This document shows positions 42,476-42,674 of a stretch of DNA of 42,674 nucleotides, in pieces (within the stretch, counting starts at the first letter, position 1; each line of letters starts with the position of its first letter). The translations under genes and the position numbers were made by a program. The notes under the pieces are model-generated. The model worked only from the letters and a program-made list of their open reading frames with translations. It was not told the DNA's origin and searched no databases. This DNA is from Betaproteobacteria bacterium (GTDB lineage Bacteria; Pseudomonadota; Gammaproteobacteria; Burkholderiales; Thiobacteraceae). The stretch spans positions 1 through 42,674 of the forward strand of contig JANYAU010000086.1 in assembly GCA_025361165.1 (NCBI GenBank). Direction: 5' to 3'.

Positions 42476-42553
42476 GGGGATTTAAACTCTATATAAGGAT
42501 CGCTATATCTGAATATAATGTAGCACGCCCATGCAAATAGCTCAACTCCCCCT

Positions 42554-42577
42554 TGCATTCTTTGGGGCAAAAATGCA
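42554..42577. terminator. Hairpin after the oxidase subunit III gene
   Basis: TGCATT-C-TTTG and CAAA-AATGCA pair with one bulge around GGG, about 40 bases past the subunit III stop. There is no T-run on either strand, so it is a possible rather than a typical terminator. Confidence 0.4.
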
Positions 42578-42616
42578 GCCACTCTAACTGATCAATACGA
42601 GCGTGATCCGAGACAC

Positions 42617-42674
42617 TCACAACCAATACACGAAAATGAACAGCATCAGCCAGACCACGTCGACGAAGTGCCAG
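42617..42674 (-). CDS. Cytochrome c oxidase subunit III, last 18 residues (cut by window edge)
   Basis: The minus strand from the edge reads WHFVDVVWLMLFIFVYWL and stop. This is the conserved end of aa3-type oxidase subunit III, in its last membrane helix. The rest of the gene is outside. It shows that the organism has a second, aa3-type, oxidase near these loci. Confidence 0.9.
   Translation of the reverse strand, partial: WHFVDVVWLMLFIFVYWL

Noticed and set aside
42586-42600. FNR-like half-site TTGAT before yhcC-ubiUVT
   Set aside because: Only one half matches; the second half (ATCAA at the right spacing) is absent.

Overview
The window looks like a chromosomal segment of a betaproteobacterium, probably near Nitrosomonadales/Gallionellales. 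This rests on a cbb3 oxidase cluster with its assembly genes, an RpoH of proteobacterial type, the slmA - HAD nucleotidase - argB order, O2-independent ubiquinone genes (ubiU, ubiV, ubiT) and beta-like protein sequences. The placement is inference; there is no rRNA or marker tree. No tRNA, rRNA or CRISPR array was seen.

Layout. 1-324: N-terminal part of a PhnD-like periplasmic binding protein (minus). 599-1516: a CIRCE operator followed by rpoH (plus). 1592-9978 (minus): ccoNOQP, then ccoG-ccoH-ccoI-ccoS and a 35-residue membrane peptide, converging with rpoH on a bidirectional terminator. Upstream of ccoN lie a run of palindromes and a SCO lipoprotein gene. 10799-16428 (minus): a YjfB-type small protein and a tightly overlapping set: malic enzyme, two GT39-type membrane glycosyltransferases and a decaprenyl-phosphate phosphoribosyltransferase-like UbiA protein. 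16584-17858 (plus): a hypothetical gene and a ThiF/MoeB E1-like enzyme. 17845-20253 (minus): a chemoreceptor and a soluble periplasmic sensor-like protein behind a consensus sigma-28 promoter. An IS1595-family element (20254-21270, 8-bp target duplication, broken transposase) sits exactly at the -35 of that promoter.

21339-24072 (minus): slmA, a HAD nucleotidase, argB, and a small heat-shock protein with a sigma-32 promoter. 24225-27228 (plus): the most notable system, a bufferin-type RiPP operon: ECF sigma factor, zinc-finger anti-sigma, a secreted precursor with six K-C-G motifs, a DUF692 enzyme and a DUF2063 partner. 27275-32635 (plus): an EAL protein with a degenerate GGDEF domain and a GT4 - PAP2 phosphatase - GT4 set. 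32642-35488 (minus): a His/Lys-rich secreted protein, a zinc-dependent phospholipase C-like protein and a GlcD-type FAD enzyme.

35513-38942 (minus) is a decayed anaerobic ribonucleotide reductase locus. It holds an nrdG remnant, a B12-binding radical SAM gene, an intact 61-residue NrdD-tail-like gene, a methyltransferase gene and an nrdD remnant with an ATP-cone start, plus an NrdR-box-like palindrome at its old promoter. 38957-42475 (minus): yhcC-ubiU-ubiV-ubiT for O2-independent ubiquinone synthesis. The right edge cuts into the 3' end of an aa3-type oxidase subunit III gene.

Together the genes suggest a motile, ubiquinone-using, micro-aerobic to aerobic organism with two terminal oxidases. 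Its heat-shock control is layered (HrcA/CIRCE over RpoH, RpoH over hsp20). It probably has a copper-stress RiPP and has lost its class III ribonucleotide reductase.
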